A stretch of DNA of 64,000 nucleotides from Apoderus coryli (Eukaryota; Arthropoda; Insecta; Coleoptera; Attelabidae): positions 4,526,001 to 4,590,000 of the forward strand of contig OU452201.1 in the NCBI GenBank assembly GCA_911728435.2, written 5' to 3'. Positions 45,952 through 56,354 of the stretch are shown piece after piece (the stretch's first letter is position 1; each line of letters opens with the position of its first letter). The notes beneath the pieces are model-generated. The model was not told the origin of the DNA. It did no database searches and saw only the letters and a program-made list of their open reading frames with translations. The position numbers were made by a program, and so were the translations under genes.

Positions 45952-46530
45952 GGCATGGGTCCCACCGGGAACCAAATCGAGTTGTATATAGAAAACTATA
46001 CATAGATACTATTTCTATCTCAAAAATAGTCATTTTATGAGAACTTAAAAAATCAAGCACAGAAAGATATGGGGGGAGCGTAGTGGCCAAAGAAAAGGAC
46101 CATCGATCATCAATTACATATCGACCATGAGCGGAGATGCGCCATCATGTTGATGAAACATGTTTCTATAATCAGTGAGTGTCAAATTTTTAGTTGGCTT
46201 CCAAATAACGCAATATGTTCAAATAGCAAAGATCATAAGAATATTGTCCACAAACAATAATTAAAATTCTTAACTTACCATTTAAATTTTCTTGATAACA
46301 TTTCATTCATGTCACAACGTCGTCATTTCTGATTCATGAAAATTCTGTTCTCTATACGTATGCTCATTTTTATTACTCCAAATATTCAAATTGTATCGAT
46401 TAAATCCGGTATAACCGGAAGTGTCAATAACTTATAACTACTCGTATTTTAGCTCATCTGCAATTTTAAAAATTCTCCTATGTATAGTTTTCTATATACA
46501 GATCGATTTGTTTCCCAATGGGACACCCTG
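45952..46530. mobile_element. MITE with decayed arms around a transposase fossil
   Basis: The left arm (GGGTCCCACCGGGAACCAAA, GTATATAGAAAACTATACAT) pairs with the right arm (ATGTATAGTTTTCTATATAC, TTTCCCAATGGGACACCCTG-TA). The right side also contains CCGGTATAACCGGAAGTG, the core of the MITE at 25350. Between the arms lies the transposase piece at 46035-46165, so this may be a deletion derivative of a larger element. Confidence 0.5.
46035..46165 (-). pseudogene. DD41D-type transposase fragment
   Basis: Minus-strand reading MFHQHDGASPLMVD then GPFLWPLRSPHIFLC corresponds to the QQDGAPPHY block and the WP.RSPDLSPLD block of DD41D transposases, with stops between. Very short and dead. Confidence 0.4.
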
Positions 46531-46972
46531 TAGATTTAGTATTTCTTAAAAACTTATCATTCCACTCTAAACACATTATTTGTGGCAACTAAGATGGATT
46601 TAAGCTAATATATCTGATAAATTACAGTTACAATAAAAGATTTTAATATATTTGAAACCATTTGGTCTTGCAAATTCCCGTGCCTACGGCACTGTCCTTA
46701 TCGTCACTTCAAAACCTGCCTTTGCTGTGCTAAAACAATCTGGTTCACTGTGTAGCGAATGACACATGCTTTTATAAATGCTCCAAATTTGATTTGTACT
46801 TTGTGTGGTTATTGACTCTATGCTAATTGACATATTAACTTTGATTTTATGACAAAGATTTTATCGGTATGTAAATAAATTTAAAATCCATGTAGTTACT
46901 ATAGAGGTCTTTTTGTTCTACCATAAAGGGATTTTCCCAAAAAAAATTGCTATGATTATATTTTGTATTGAA

Positions 46973-47175
46973 TTGTACAGGGAGGACAAAATCGGTATTT
47001 TTATATAAGCGGCTGCCTTCAGGTCAAAGTAAAATATTTTAATAACCAGAAGAGATAGAGGCATGCGTTTTTGGTATCTTTATTAAAGACAAATTATTTG
47101 GGATTTGGGCTAGAAGGCCAGATTTTTTATTGTAATGAGCGCTGTAATTGACAGGGTGTAAAACAAAAAACTGTT
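46973..47175. repeat. Dispersed repeat with CAGGGTGTAAAAC end
   Basis: GACAGGGTGTAAAACAAAAA at 47152 and AATAACCAGAAGAGATAGAG at 47041 recur in inverse orientation at 48875-48965 (TTTTGTTTTACACCCTGTAA, CTGCCTCTGGTTATTAAAA). The two sites flank composite copy A on both sides. Confidence 0.45.
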
Positions 47176-47282
47176 TTATCACAGCATTAATAATGTGTCA
47201 TAGTGATTGAAAACCGCCTTGAGTGGTGGTATCAGTTAAATGTTGACATGATTGGGTGATTTTTAATAATAATAATAAACGC

Positions 47283-47860
47283 AACAATAATACAGACTTT
47301 ATTAGTAAAAAAGACATTTTTATAAAAGTTGAAGCAGTGCTTCCTAACTTAACCTAAACGTAACTTATATTTTGGCTTAAACCTATCTGAAAATAGTTTT
47401 ACATCGCTGCCGCTGGCCAAATTAAGTAGGTAACTTATGTTTACAAATTAATTTGTTCTATTACGTGTCAGACAGCGCTCTTAAAAGAAAACCCCTGTAA
47501 GCTTTTTATATTCTCCGGTAGAGCGTTGTAATATTTTGAAACCGTATAGGAAAATGACCGCTCAAAGATTGATGTTGAGTCTAGCGGTGGCGTAATGACA
47601 GTTTTATGAGGAATATTCATATCATACACCGATCCCCGGAACTTCAATCTTTCATATAAGTATTCCGCCTATTTCCATCTGATGATTTTTATTAATCAAA
47701 ATTACTGAATGAAAATCCGACGTTGTTTCATTCTTAACCAGCCGATTTCCTTAATCTTGTTGCTAGCCTCTTTCACCCCCTACGAATTCCACATACAAGC
47801 CGTGTGCCTGAATTCTGCATCAACTGAATCGTGTTCTCAGCAATTTTAGTCAAACAAGGG
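47283..47860 (-). pseudogene. LINE 3' end inside composite copy A
   Basis: Minus-strand pieces IQLMQNSGTRLVCGIRRG and YITTLYRRI with RALSDT correspond to the 'LQ..QN...R...G..R' and C-terminal blocks of Jockey/CR1-like LINE polyproteins. The segment ends in an AT-rich (TTA/AAT)n tail at about 47270. It matches the copy at 55575-56150. Confidence 0.55.
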
Positions 47861-48075
47861 CCATATATACGAGTATATTGTCAATAATATAACCCCTAGC
47901 TGATTGCGTTATCATGCTATCTCACCACGAGACAACTTGTGTTTGTTTCACTTGTATTTAGTTTAAAAACATATTAGATACTGTCATTCCGTAATATAAA
48001 TTTTACGGTTATACAAATAGTTGTTATAAACGTAAAATTATCTAGTATTCATCTTAATTTTTACTTATTACTCAC

Positions 48076-48176
48076 CTAACAGGATCTTTGGGGAAGCGAA
48101 AAAAATGTTTAGAGCAAGTGTACCGCTTATTGCGACAACATTTTGCAACACACACATGTCCTCCATAATTGTTCAT
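48076..48176 (-). CDS. THAP zinc-finger exon, copy A
   Basis: MNNYGGHVCVAKCCRNKRYT followed by CSKHFFRFPKDPVR, ending GTTAG|GTGAGTAATAAG, a near-perfect donor in phase 2. This is the N-terminal part of a THAP (C2CH) DNA-binding domain: the first Cys pair and the 'H.FP.D..R' box. The second half (Trp, third Cys, His and AVP box) must lie in a further exon, which is not found downstream in the unit. An in-frame upstream Met (48302) would add 42 residues, but the THAP finger normally sits at the N-terminus. Function: DNA binding, in P-element-like or Kolobok-like transposases or host factors. Confidence 0.5.
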
Positions 48177-48456
48177 TGTATGAATCCCAAGACACGTTAA
48201 TAAAAATAAAATCCTTTTAATTCTCACGAACACTAACCCAAGAACACAAAACACAGAATTAGATTTAAACACAATATTTATATATCTCGTACACGCCGAC
48301 AATGAACTATATATTGAACACAGGAGTGAACGGTATTTATCTACGTCTATGTGATTATTGTGACGTTGTAACCCATAATGGCGGCATGCGCGACGAAATG
48401 CGCAGGACGGCTCGCAAGCGGAAAGTTAGAATACTGTATTATTTATTATACTGTGG

Positions 48457-48562
48457 TTTTATTTTGTTGATTTATTTATTATTCTTATTGTTGTGACTCG
48501 TGATAGCTTTGTCTATAAGATATTTCTTTATGACAATAAAGCTTATTATTATTATTAGTCCA
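48457..48562 (+). mobile_element. LINE 3' end with (TTA)n tail
   Basis: TAGCTTTGTCTATAAGATAT then TGACAATAAAGC followed by (TTA)n. The layout (short 3' UTR, AATAAAG word, trinucleotide tail) is that of a Jockey/CR1-like LINE terminus on the plus strand. It directly abuts composite copy A. Confidence 0.5.
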
Positions 48563-48714
48563 TATTTAAATGCAGTATTTTAATTTAACAATTATTAATT
48601 TATTGCCCTACTGTAAACATAATTCTAATACAGGCAAATTTAATGTCTTTAATCAACGAAAGAACAACATTTTACGAATGACTATGTCAAAGTTTCGATT
48701 ACCATTCATTATTA

Positions 48715-48900
48715 TACAGGGTGTTCAAAATTCTAAAAATGCTAAATTTCTGAGGCGAATTACTAACAATTAACATTTTACTAATTCAACAACAATACTT
48801 TCTAATTTTGTCACATACCAAACCAATCTAAAAAAAAAATTACGGAATCGCAATAGCCCTAAACTACGAGCAAAAAACAGTATTTTGTTTTACACCCTGT
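48715..48900. mobile_element. Short MITE-like repeat, CAGGGTGTTC ... TACACCCTGTA
   Basis: Starts TATACAGGGTGTTCAAAATT and ends GTTTTACACCCTGTAAATT. The ends are inverted over about 10 bases. The right part is the inverse of 47152-47180. Non-coding. Confidence 0.4.
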
Positions 48901-49215
48901 AAATTAAAGCGGTCATTAACATTAAAAAATCTAGCCTTGTGGCCTCTGCCTCTGGTTATTAAAATATTTGTTCAGCTTGTTTAAGGGTCGGTTTATCAGT
49001 GCACGGTTATGTAGTTTAGCTGTTGGTTAACTAATAACTGACAGTCAAATAAATTTCAAAGTGTTTATCAGTGTTCAGGTTAGTCCTAACCTTATGTTAA
49101 AGTTCCTGTTCATTTACTGGATCTTATAGGTGTCAGTTACGGGAAATAACCATCAGTTCAATTGTATTCTTATATTTGAATAGAATTAGCCGATACTTGT
49201 TGGAAATTCATTATA

Positions 49216-49406
49216 ACTGCGTAAAATAAAACAACTTTAGTTTTAAATATTTCCAAACTTTTATAATATACAAATTTATATTTCAAAATTACACGACATG
49301 TTTCGTCCACACAGTGGCTTTATCAAGTGTTAATTTTGAAATATAAATTTGTATATTATAAAAGTTTGGAAATATTTAAAACTAAAGTTGTTTTATTTTA
49401 CGCAGT
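49216..49406. repeat. Perfect 76-bp inverted repeat around a structured motif
   Basis: The arm 49216-49291 (ACTGCGTAAAATAAAACAAC ... TTTCAAAATTA) is the exact complement of 49331-49406. The 39-base loop reads, on the minus strand, CTTGATAAAG - CCAC/GTGG stem - ACGAAACATGTCG, a variant of the hammerhead-like motif family. Perfect arms point to a recent event or to ongoing correction. No coding content. Confidence 0.85.
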
Positions 49407-50573
49407 TGTATTCTTATAGTTTATTGTTGGGCTAGATATGGAGGGCTAGACTCCATATTAGTGTAGTGGTTTGTTCTCATAACAAAATCATTATATATCA
49501 GTTTTCTTCCAAACAAGAGCTCTAAAAATCATCACTCGATTCTATTCGATTATTTATATTTACTTGCATTACGGTTGTTTATAGTAAGTGCATAAAAAAA
49601 TCAACGCTACTTAGCTGTCTGTGGCAATTAACAGACAAAATACTAAGTAAGCATCTTAAGCCTGATAATTTTATGTGACATTCTTGCAGCTCTAACTGTA
49701 GGTAAGCCTGATAGATAAATAGTAAAAAAAATGCAACACAAAGCCGAGCGCAAAGAAAAAGAAGGAGACCAAAACTAATAAAAATAAAAAGCACACCGTC
49801 TATCAGGTGGATTAGGTTAACTATAATTATTATTCCCTACATATATAAAAATTTAATCATGTGATAATAGACGTTAATTACGACTGAATACTATCATTTA
49901 CCACATTTTTGTTAAATTGTTGGCTGTTGTGGTTTAAGTATTGACAAAACCAGCAAAAAGCTAAGAGAAAATACGAACAAAAAAAATATAGGTATAATAT
50001 ACACAAGAATGCAGGTGGACAAACAGAGATCATAAGTTAAAATGACCGCCAAGCTTTATTTCATTCTAAACACAACAAGTTGGTTACTATTTAACAGTTT
50101 AAGTAATTAACGATTGTTAATTATTGTTTATTTTTGTTATTTTCTTGTTTTATATCTTCTACTAGTGTGTAACGGAAATTGTTATTTATTATACGGGGGA
50201 CCAATATTTATTTCTCTTTTCGCAATTTTATAGTATTTCGTATTAGGGGCGATAATTTAGATGTATTGGCAACGCAGCATTTTCTATGTTTTAGAACGTA
50301 TAAATAAAATGACATTTGAATCAATGGGGGAAGTTTTTAATTACGCGAAATGGTGGGGATATTTTTAGTCGTGACATGTTCTATGACAAAAGAAATGTAA
50401 GCCACTGACTGTAATTCAATTTCGATATTGTCTTGAGATGAAGCAACTAAAACTATAACTTTTTTATCTTTTGTATTTTTTTCATATGTTGCTGCGTTTA
50501 CGAGATACAAATTTAAAAGTTTTTCAACATACCAATAATAATTCAACTAAAGAAAAAAAAATTCAACTAAAAC

Positions 50574-52115
50574 TAATAATAAATAAATAAATCTTTAATG
50601 TCTAACAGGTTTACACCCAATTACAAGACAATTACAATGTTTCAACTTAAAAATAATAATTCTATGCAATTTATAGACTTAAGCCACGCCACCCCATCTT
50701 GAGTAAAAAAAAAATCATTCCCTTCTCAACATGAATCTAAAAAATATAAGAATTATAAGTTTAAACTAGTTAGATATTCGTGCAACTGACGCTTGAAAGT
50801 GTTAAAATTTTCATTGAAAAAGTCAACAAATCTGTGTATTTTATGGTAATTGGACAAACTGCAAGCTCTGTAAACCGACGCTCTACCCTCATAGTTAGTG
50901 TGTGCTTGAGGTACTCGAAATATGTTGCTATTTCTTGCATTATGTTGGGGAGCATTTATATTGATATGTTGCAAAAGACGAGGACAGTCAATCATGGCAT
51001 GAATAATCTTAAATAAGAAGACCTGATACGAATAAATTCTGCGATAGTTTAGAGATTGAAATCCGAATGTTTTTAGCAACGTTTCATGACTATATCCTCT
51101 GTAGGGAAAGTGGCCATTAACTTTAAAATAAATATGTTTTAAAAATTTTCGTTGGACAGCTTCTATTTTATTTATATGTACCTGATATATAGGGGACCAA
51201 ACAACCGACGCATATTCCAATTTAGGTCTAATTAGTGAGTTGTATAGTGACACAAGACAAGGCACGCTTTGGAAACCCACAGTAGAGCGAACAATAAAAC
51301 CCAAAATTCGAATAGCATCATTCACAATTCGCTCCACATGATGGTTAAAGGACAAATCGCTATCAACCCAAACTCCAAGATCTCTGACAACCTCGCATCT
51401 CCCCAAGGCCGCCCCATCCACACTATAATTCATCTCAAGAACATTCCTCCCCTTGCAAAAGCTCACATACTTACATTTGTCTATGTTTAGTGGAATTCTA
51501 TTTTCTGTACTCCATATCACGAGGCGGTTCAAATCATCGGTCTGTAGATCCTGACAGTCCTGCAAGTTTTCAATAACACGAAACAACTTCAAGTCATCGG
51601 CAAACAACAGACATTCACTCCCAATATTTTGTGTAATGTCATTTATGTATATGGCGAACAATAAGGGCGCGAGATTACTTCCCTGGGGCGCTCCGCTGGT
51701 CGCAGTGAAATCATGTGATCTGAACCCGTTATATTCGACATACAGCCTGCGTGAGCATAAATATGATTGGAAAAACTTTATTAGATTATGGGTGAAGCCG
51801 ACATTTTTCATTTTAAGTTGCATTATTGTATGATCCATCCTATCAAATGCTTTTGAAAAGTCAGTATATCTGGCGTCAATCTGTAGTCCTTTTCCAAGGG
51901 CGGGATAGGTAGCCTGCAGAAATTCTGCGATGTTAGATACCGTCGATCTCTTTTGAAAAATCCCGTGTTGTTCCCACAATATGAGGTTTTTAACTTGATT
52001 AAATAATTTGTTCTGCAATACCGTTTCGAAAATCTTTGAAAAATTCGATATTATTGAAATTATTGAAATTGGGCGAATAATCCAATCTTCTCCTCGTTGA
52101 TTGACGAACTCTATC
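50574..52115 (-). mobile_element. 5'-truncated Jockey/CR1-like LINE
   Basis: Spans the RT-to-C-terminus part of ORF2, a short 3' UTR, the terminal word CCTGTTAGACATTAAAG and a (TTTA)n tail. It begins mid-protein near 52115, joined to transposase sequence, as expected for incomplete target-primed reverse transcription into an older element. Two shorter relatives share its 3' terminal word (34212-34228, 58868-58884). Confidence 0.8.
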
Positions 52116-52180
52116 AAAAAACCAGGCTCGTTTCTAATCAAATTACACCCAGCAATAATGCGATTCCTTAAGTCCTCCAC
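50753..52180 (-). CDS. LINE reverse transcriptase (partial), fused at the N-terminus to transposase residues
   Basis: The 475-codon open frame shows RT motifs in order: WIIRPISIISIISNFSKIFE (fingers), motif A with the first catalytic Asp in YTDFSKAFDRMDH (D107), motif B SGAPQGSNLAPLLFAIYIND (165-168 PQGS), and motif C LLFADDLKLF (ADD at 194-196). Then follow the thumb blocks KCKYVSF and LGVWVDSDLSFNHHV, and the C-terminal LIRPKLEYASVVWSPIY and VQRKFLKHIYFK. All palm catalytic residues are present. It lacks the endonuclease and RT N-terminus. The first 20 or so residues (MEDLRNRIIAGCNLI) come from the flanking transposase fossil. Enzyme role: target-primed reverse transcription. Confidence 0.85.
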   Translation of the reverse strand: MEDLRNRIIAGCNLIRNEPGFLIEFVNQRGEDWIIRPISIISIISNFSKIFETVLQNKLFNQVKNLILWEQHGIFQKRSTVSNIAEFLQATYPALGKGLQIDARYTDFSKAFDRMDHTIMQLKMKNVGFTHNLIKFFQSYLCSRRLYVEYNGFRSHDFTATSGAPQGSNLAPLLFAIYINDITQNIGSECLLFADDLKLFRVIENLQDCQDLQTDDLNRLVIWSTENRIPLNIDKCKYVSFCKGRNVLEMNYSVDGAALGRCEVVRDLGVWVDSDLSFNHHVERIVNDAIRILGFIVRSTVGFQSVPCLVSLYNSLIRPKLEYASVVWSPIYQVHINKIEAVQRKFLKHIYFKVNGHFPYRGYSHETLLKTFGFQSLNYRRIYSYQVFLFKIIHAMIDCPRLLQHININAPQHNARNSNIFRVPQAHTNYEGRASVYRACSLSNYHKIHRFVDFFNENFNTFKRQLHEYLTSLNL

Positions 52181-52390
52181 ATTCCGTAATGTAAACTAAG
52201 GACTTCAGGTGGCCCCACGTGAAAAAATCCAGTGGGTTGGGGGGTTGGGATCGTGCAGGTGATAAGTGAGGTCCACCACGGAAAATCCAGCGATTTCTGT
52301 ATGTTTCTGTTAAAAACTCATGAGCAACCTCTGGTAGAAATACGGATCCAATTAAGCAGTCATTCACAGTTCCAATCCAAACGTTCAACG
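52116..52390 (-). pseudogene. DD41D-like transposase fragment interrupted by the LINE
   Basis: Minus-strand reading MNVWIGTVNDCLIGSVFLPE, TETYRNRWIFRGGPHLSPAR, NPLDFFTWGHLKSLVYITE and, in a shifted frame, MEDLRNRIIAGC. This is the stretch from 'NVWCGI..N..IGP.F' to the third Asp block and beyond, like the intact transposase at 43245 (NVWCGILGN, WPARSPDLSPLDFFLWGHLK, IEDLRQRI). The QQDG block is missing. Dead fragment; the LINE at 50574 landed in it. Confidence 0.6.
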
Positions 52391-52474
52391 AGAACTGATG
52401 TTGAAAATGACCTTCAACTATCGCATGCGGATTTACTACTTACTTCTACCCAACCCAACCCAACTGACGGGTGA

Positions 52475-52690
52475 CATTGTTAGAGGAATTGATGATAAAC
52501 TATTGACGTATCTTGTGACTTTAGATTTCTCGAAGGCTTTCGATACTCTATAAGTCATACTTTGTTGTTTGCCAAATTGAAGTTTTATGGCTTTTCTCTT
52601 GGTGCAATGCAGTTTATTCAATTTTATCTATCCAATCCGAGTCAACGTGTATACGTAAATGGTAATCGGTCATCCTCTAGCGTTTATTAA
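52475..52690 (+). pseudogene. LINE reverse transcriptase fragment (motif A)
   Basis: DDKLLTYLVTLDFSKAFDTL is RT motif A, then a stop; in the next frames come LFAKLKFYGFSLGAMQF and QRVYVNGNRSSS, the segment leading to motif B. The copy is on the opposite strand from the larger LINE and is unrelated to it in sequence. Confidence 0.6.
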
Positions 52691-53499
52691 CATTTTTGAG
52701 GATTGCTTGGTACTGTCTGTTTCTGAAAGTCACTGTAAACTGTCGTTCCTTCTAGTAGTAGGCACATGCTTTATTTGAATAATACCGAAGAAAACATGAA
52801 AATCACACACATACCAGTACTTATATAATGCGGTATGCATATTATTACTGGTAAGATGTATAAATACAAATAATGTCGGTACCATTTGTAAATCCACACT
52901 TAAAAAATTATACATTTATGTATGTTTTATGTAGACATTTCATAAAATTTTACCGTGAGAACGATAGAAGAGCAAATGTCAAAGACAGAGGAGTAAGGTC
53001 GACATTTTTTTATTGTTTTGTTAATAATGACCTCTACAAACTATCATTTTACATAGTCAAGTTCAAAGTTTTTAACTTGTAAAACTTCAAGTATAGGTAC
53101 TTAGATTTGTTTACAACAAATATATATATTCTTCGTTGATATACATTTGAGTTTTTGGGTTCTTTAATGATAGAATGACATATCAGCAATACGGAATTAG
53201 AACGTTTCATATTTTCAATTTGTTTCAAGTGTAATCTTTGGACGAATAGAAAGAGAGTCATCTCCTTTCTTAGGTGCATGGTTAATCTACAGCTTTCTCT
53301 AGACAAGCCATGAACAGACAATGGCAACACCGCCATGCGGTTTTGTACCAGTCTACTGTACATTTTGTAACAGAATTGAAACTAGGGTGGCCAATTTTTA
53401 ATTTTGATTTGTCCCAAATTGTCAGGACATTTAATTGCTATTTTGCTTTTGTTTTAATGCATTGAAGGCATATTAAAATGGCATTTTATGTGAAGGACC

Positions 53500-53720
53500 G
53501 TTTGTCATTGAAAACAAAAATTGGAAGAAAATGAATTTCGAGTTTTGATAAATCAGCTGGGTTGCTTTTTGATGAATAAAATATAGTGGAAACCAAACAA
53601 TGGCTTGATAAACATTATCCCAAGTCTGCTGCATCGAGACAAATGGTAGAGTAGTGCTGAATTTAAACGTGGTCGTACCAGCACAAATAGACTTGCATTC
53701 GACGTTGCCAAATTTACTTG
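53500..53720 (+). pseudogene. DD34D mariner transposase N-terminal fragment
   Basis: KQWLDKHYPKSAASRQMV then SAEFKRGRTSTN matches the N-terminal helix-turn-helix of classical mariner transposases ('W....HY....S......W...F..GR.S..D'). Stops interrupt it, and no catalytic part follows. Confidence 0.6.
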
Positions 53721-54239
53721 TTCATGGCATTTTTGAAGAAGGCTGAACTCTGTGCCACACTCGCATTGAGAATTCATTAAGTTCTATTCTCGCCAAATTT
53801 CTACATTGCCGATTTTTTCCTTGTTTTTGAATACGTTGAAGTATTAGCTTACATGTGGGTGAAAATATATTTTCTAGTCTCGTTGATCATAATAATTCTG
53901 AAGCTATTTCTTGCACGTTTGTCAATATCATATTAAGGAAATATTGCGAAAAATCTAGAAGTTGCTCTCAGTTAGAGAATGAGCAGAAAACTTAAGCTAT
54001 TGCCACCAAGATTAGAGACAAATTACCTTATTTGGAAGAAATCCAATAAGTATTACCGTATTAATGTCATGATGGTGAGATTTCATAATATTTCCCCATA
54101 AATCTGAATTTGGGGCACATAATATGATGATGACGATGCACTTGGAAGGTCTCTTCTGAGTTTCGGTTAGAATTTAACTGAAAATAAATATCCAAATAAT
54201 CACATAATGACGTTTATGTCTAACTGACATGGTTATAGC
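53721..54239. other. Non-coding stretch
   Basis: No gene or repeat boundary that I can support between the mariner fragment and composite copy B. Confidence 0.35.
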
Positions 54240-54516
54240 ACAGTATAATAAATAATACAGTATTCTGACTTTACGCTTGCGAGCCGTCCTGCTCATTTCG
54301 TCGCGCATGCCGCCATATGGGTTACAACGTCACAATAATCACATAGACGTAGATAAATACCGTTCACTCCTGTCTTCAATATATAGTTCATTGTTGGCTT
54401 GTACGAGATAAATAAATATTGTGTTTAAATCTAATTCTGTGTTTTGTGTTTTTGGTATAGTGTTCGTGAGAATTAAAAGGATTTTATTTTTATTGACATA
54501 TCTTATGATTAATACA

Positions 54517-54617
54517 ATGAACAATCAGGGAGGACATGCGTGTGCAGCAAAATGTTGTCCCAATAAGCGGTACACTTGCTCTAAACATTTTTTTCGCTTC
54601 CCCACAGATCCTGTTAG
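54517..54617 (+). CDS. THAP zinc-finger exon, copy B
   Basis: MNNQGGHACAAKCCPNKRYT then CSKHFFRFPTDPVR, ending GTTAG|GTGAGTAATAAG (phase 2). It differs from copy A at a few residues (N/R, T/K, A/V), but the frame and both splice bases are kept, which hints that coding mattered while the copies diverged. The rest of the protein is missing here too. Confidence 0.5.
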
Positions 54618-54842
54618 GTGAGTAATAAGTAAAAATAAAGATGAATATTAGATAATTTTACGTTTATAACAACTATTTGTATAACCGTAAAATTTATATT
54701 ACGAAATGGCAGTATCTAATATGTTTTTAAACTAAATGAAAGTAAAACATAAACACAAGTTGTCTCGTGGCGAGATAGCATGATAACGCAATCAGCTAGG
54801 GGTTATATTATTGACAATATATATATGGCCCTTGTTTGACTA

Positions 54843-55570
54843 TAGTATATTAAGTATAAAGGGCGGTAAAGCATTCGTTGCAGCCCGCCGCTGTATAGAC
54901 GCAAGAGTGAGCGAAGCGAGCGAGGGCAGCTATACAGCGAAGGGCTGCAGCGGCTTTACCGCCAGTGGTGCTTACAACTGTTTTTCGCCTGCCTCTTCAT
55001 ACTACAATATTAAACCAAAATAACTTTATTTTAATAATTAATTATTACTGTTATGAACTGACAGTTTTTGACAGTAATTAATGGGAGTATTTTTTGACGT
55101 ACATGATAATAAACGTTATCCTTTGACAAACTCAGATCAGATAAACTTATGTGACAGGCTCACATGTCAATGTTGAGTATTTTAAATAAAGAAAGAAACT
55201 GTCAAATTATTATCTGAGCGTGTAGGCTATAGAAATTTGATTTTAGAATCTTAGGTATATTTCGGTACTACAATAATAATTAAAAAGTGATTACTAATTA
55301 ATAATGGACAATTTTAAATAATTAAATGAGTTTAGCGGAATGGCAGACGATTTCCTAAGTAAACTTTCTCAATTAATTGTCAACTTATCCTCTAGATGGA
55401 ACGCACATTAAGTTAAGTGAGTGAAAACTACTGATGTTAACGTTATTATTGGAAATCTAACAGAAGCACCATCTATGAACAAAAATTAAAAAGAGCGGGC
55501 GCTAACTGGTCATTTACCGCCCGCATATGCGGGCGGTAAAGCTCTGTTTAGGTGCAGGCAGGCGAAAAAA
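54843..55570. mobile_element. GC-rich palindromic insert in copy B
   Basis: Absent from copy A, where GACTA runs straight into AAATTGCT. The left part is a long GC-rich hairpin at 54863-54963 (GGCGGTAAAGC ... GCTTTACCGCC, with inner GCTGTATAG/CTATACAGC and GCAGCCC/GGGCTGC pairs). The right part has a perfect palindrome at 55515-55540 (TACCGCCCGC-ATATGCGGGCGGTA, split). TTTTTCGCCTGCCT near 54980 is inverted as AGGCAGGCGAAAAA near 55556. GAGCGAAGCGAGCGAG is a further oddity. No ORF of note and no superfamily recognised. Confidence 0.55.
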
Positions 55571-55574
55571 ATTG

Positions 55575-56150
55575 CTAAGAACAGGATTCAGTTGATGCAG
55601 AATTCAGGCACACGGCTTGTATGTGGAATTCGTAGGGGTGAAAGAGGCTAGCAATAAGATTAAGGAAATCGGTTGGTTAAGAATGAAACAAGGTCGGATT
55701 TTCATTCACTAATTTTCATTAATAAAAATCATCAGATGGAAATAGGAGGAATACTTATATGAAAGATTGAAGTTCCGGGGATCGGTGTATGATGTGAATA
55801 TTCCTCATAAAACTGTCATTACGCCACCGCTAGACTCAACATCAATCTTTGAGCGGTCATTTTCCTATACGGTTGCAAAATATTACAACGCTCTACCGGA
55901 GTATATAGAAAGTTTACAGGGGTTTTCGTTTAAGAGCGCTGTCTGACACGTAATAGAACAAATTAATTTGTAAACATAAGCTACCTACTTAATTTTGCCA
56001 GCGATGTAAAACTATTTTCTGATAGGTTTAAGCTAAAATATAAGTCACGTTTAGGTTAAGTTAGGAAGCACTGCTTCAACTTTTATAAAAATATATTTTT
56101 TACTAATAAAGTCTTTATTATTTTTGTGTTTATTATTATTATTATTAAAA
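55575..56150 (+). pseudogene. LINE 3' end inside composite copy B
   Basis: Plus-strand pieces RIQLMQNSGTRLVCGIRRGE, IGWLRMKQ and, in another frame, TVITPPLDSTSIFERSFSY, TVAKYYNALPEYIESLQGF and SFKSAV match the C-terminal half of Jockey/CR1-like LINE proteins ('R....F.Y....WN.LP..I.....L..FK'). The end is an AATAAAG word and (ATT)n tail. Confidence 0.6.
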
Positions 56151-56354
56151 ATCACCCAATCATGTCAACATTTAACTGATACCACCACTCAAGGCTGTTT
56201 TCAATCACTATGACACACCACAAATATTTCTGAAATTGACAGCGATATTATTATGTACGTAAATATTTTTACAAAAATGAAAATTCAGTACTGTGGTTAG
56301 AAACCGAAAACTATAATTATTCTTAGTCAGGGCCTGACTTGTAACCCAAAATGG

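Larger units (their letters stand above)
47196..48456 (-). repeat. Composite THAP-LINE unit, copy A (inverted)
   Basis: The whole 1.26-kb unit is the reverse complement of 54240-56216 apart from an insert there. Shared words in order include CAGTATAATAAATAATACAG, GTGACGTTGTAACCCAT, CGGTACACTTGCTCTAAACA, AGCTAGGGGTTATATTATTG, GGCACACGGCTTGTATGTGG and CGGTCATTTTCCTATACGG. It contains a THAP exon, an intron start and a LINE 3' end. No terminal inverted repeats were found, so a segmental duplication or a chimeric retroelement is as likely as a DNA transposon. Confidence 0.7.
54240..56216 (+). repeat. Composite THAP-LINE unit, copy B
   Basis: Reverse complement of 47196-48456 with scattered differences, plus a roughly 730-bp insert at 54843-55570. 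The order on this strand is: 5' part with a CATATGGGTTACAACG word, THAP exon, donor, intron-like DNA, insert, LINE 3' end, (ATT)n tail, 65 bp of common trailing sequence. Whether this is a chimeric retroelement, a P-like element or a duplicated locus cannot be told from two copies. Confidence 0.7.

Noticed and set aside
53049..53363. 104-codon minus-strand frame
   Set aside because: No recognised motif; no splice or start context stronger than background.
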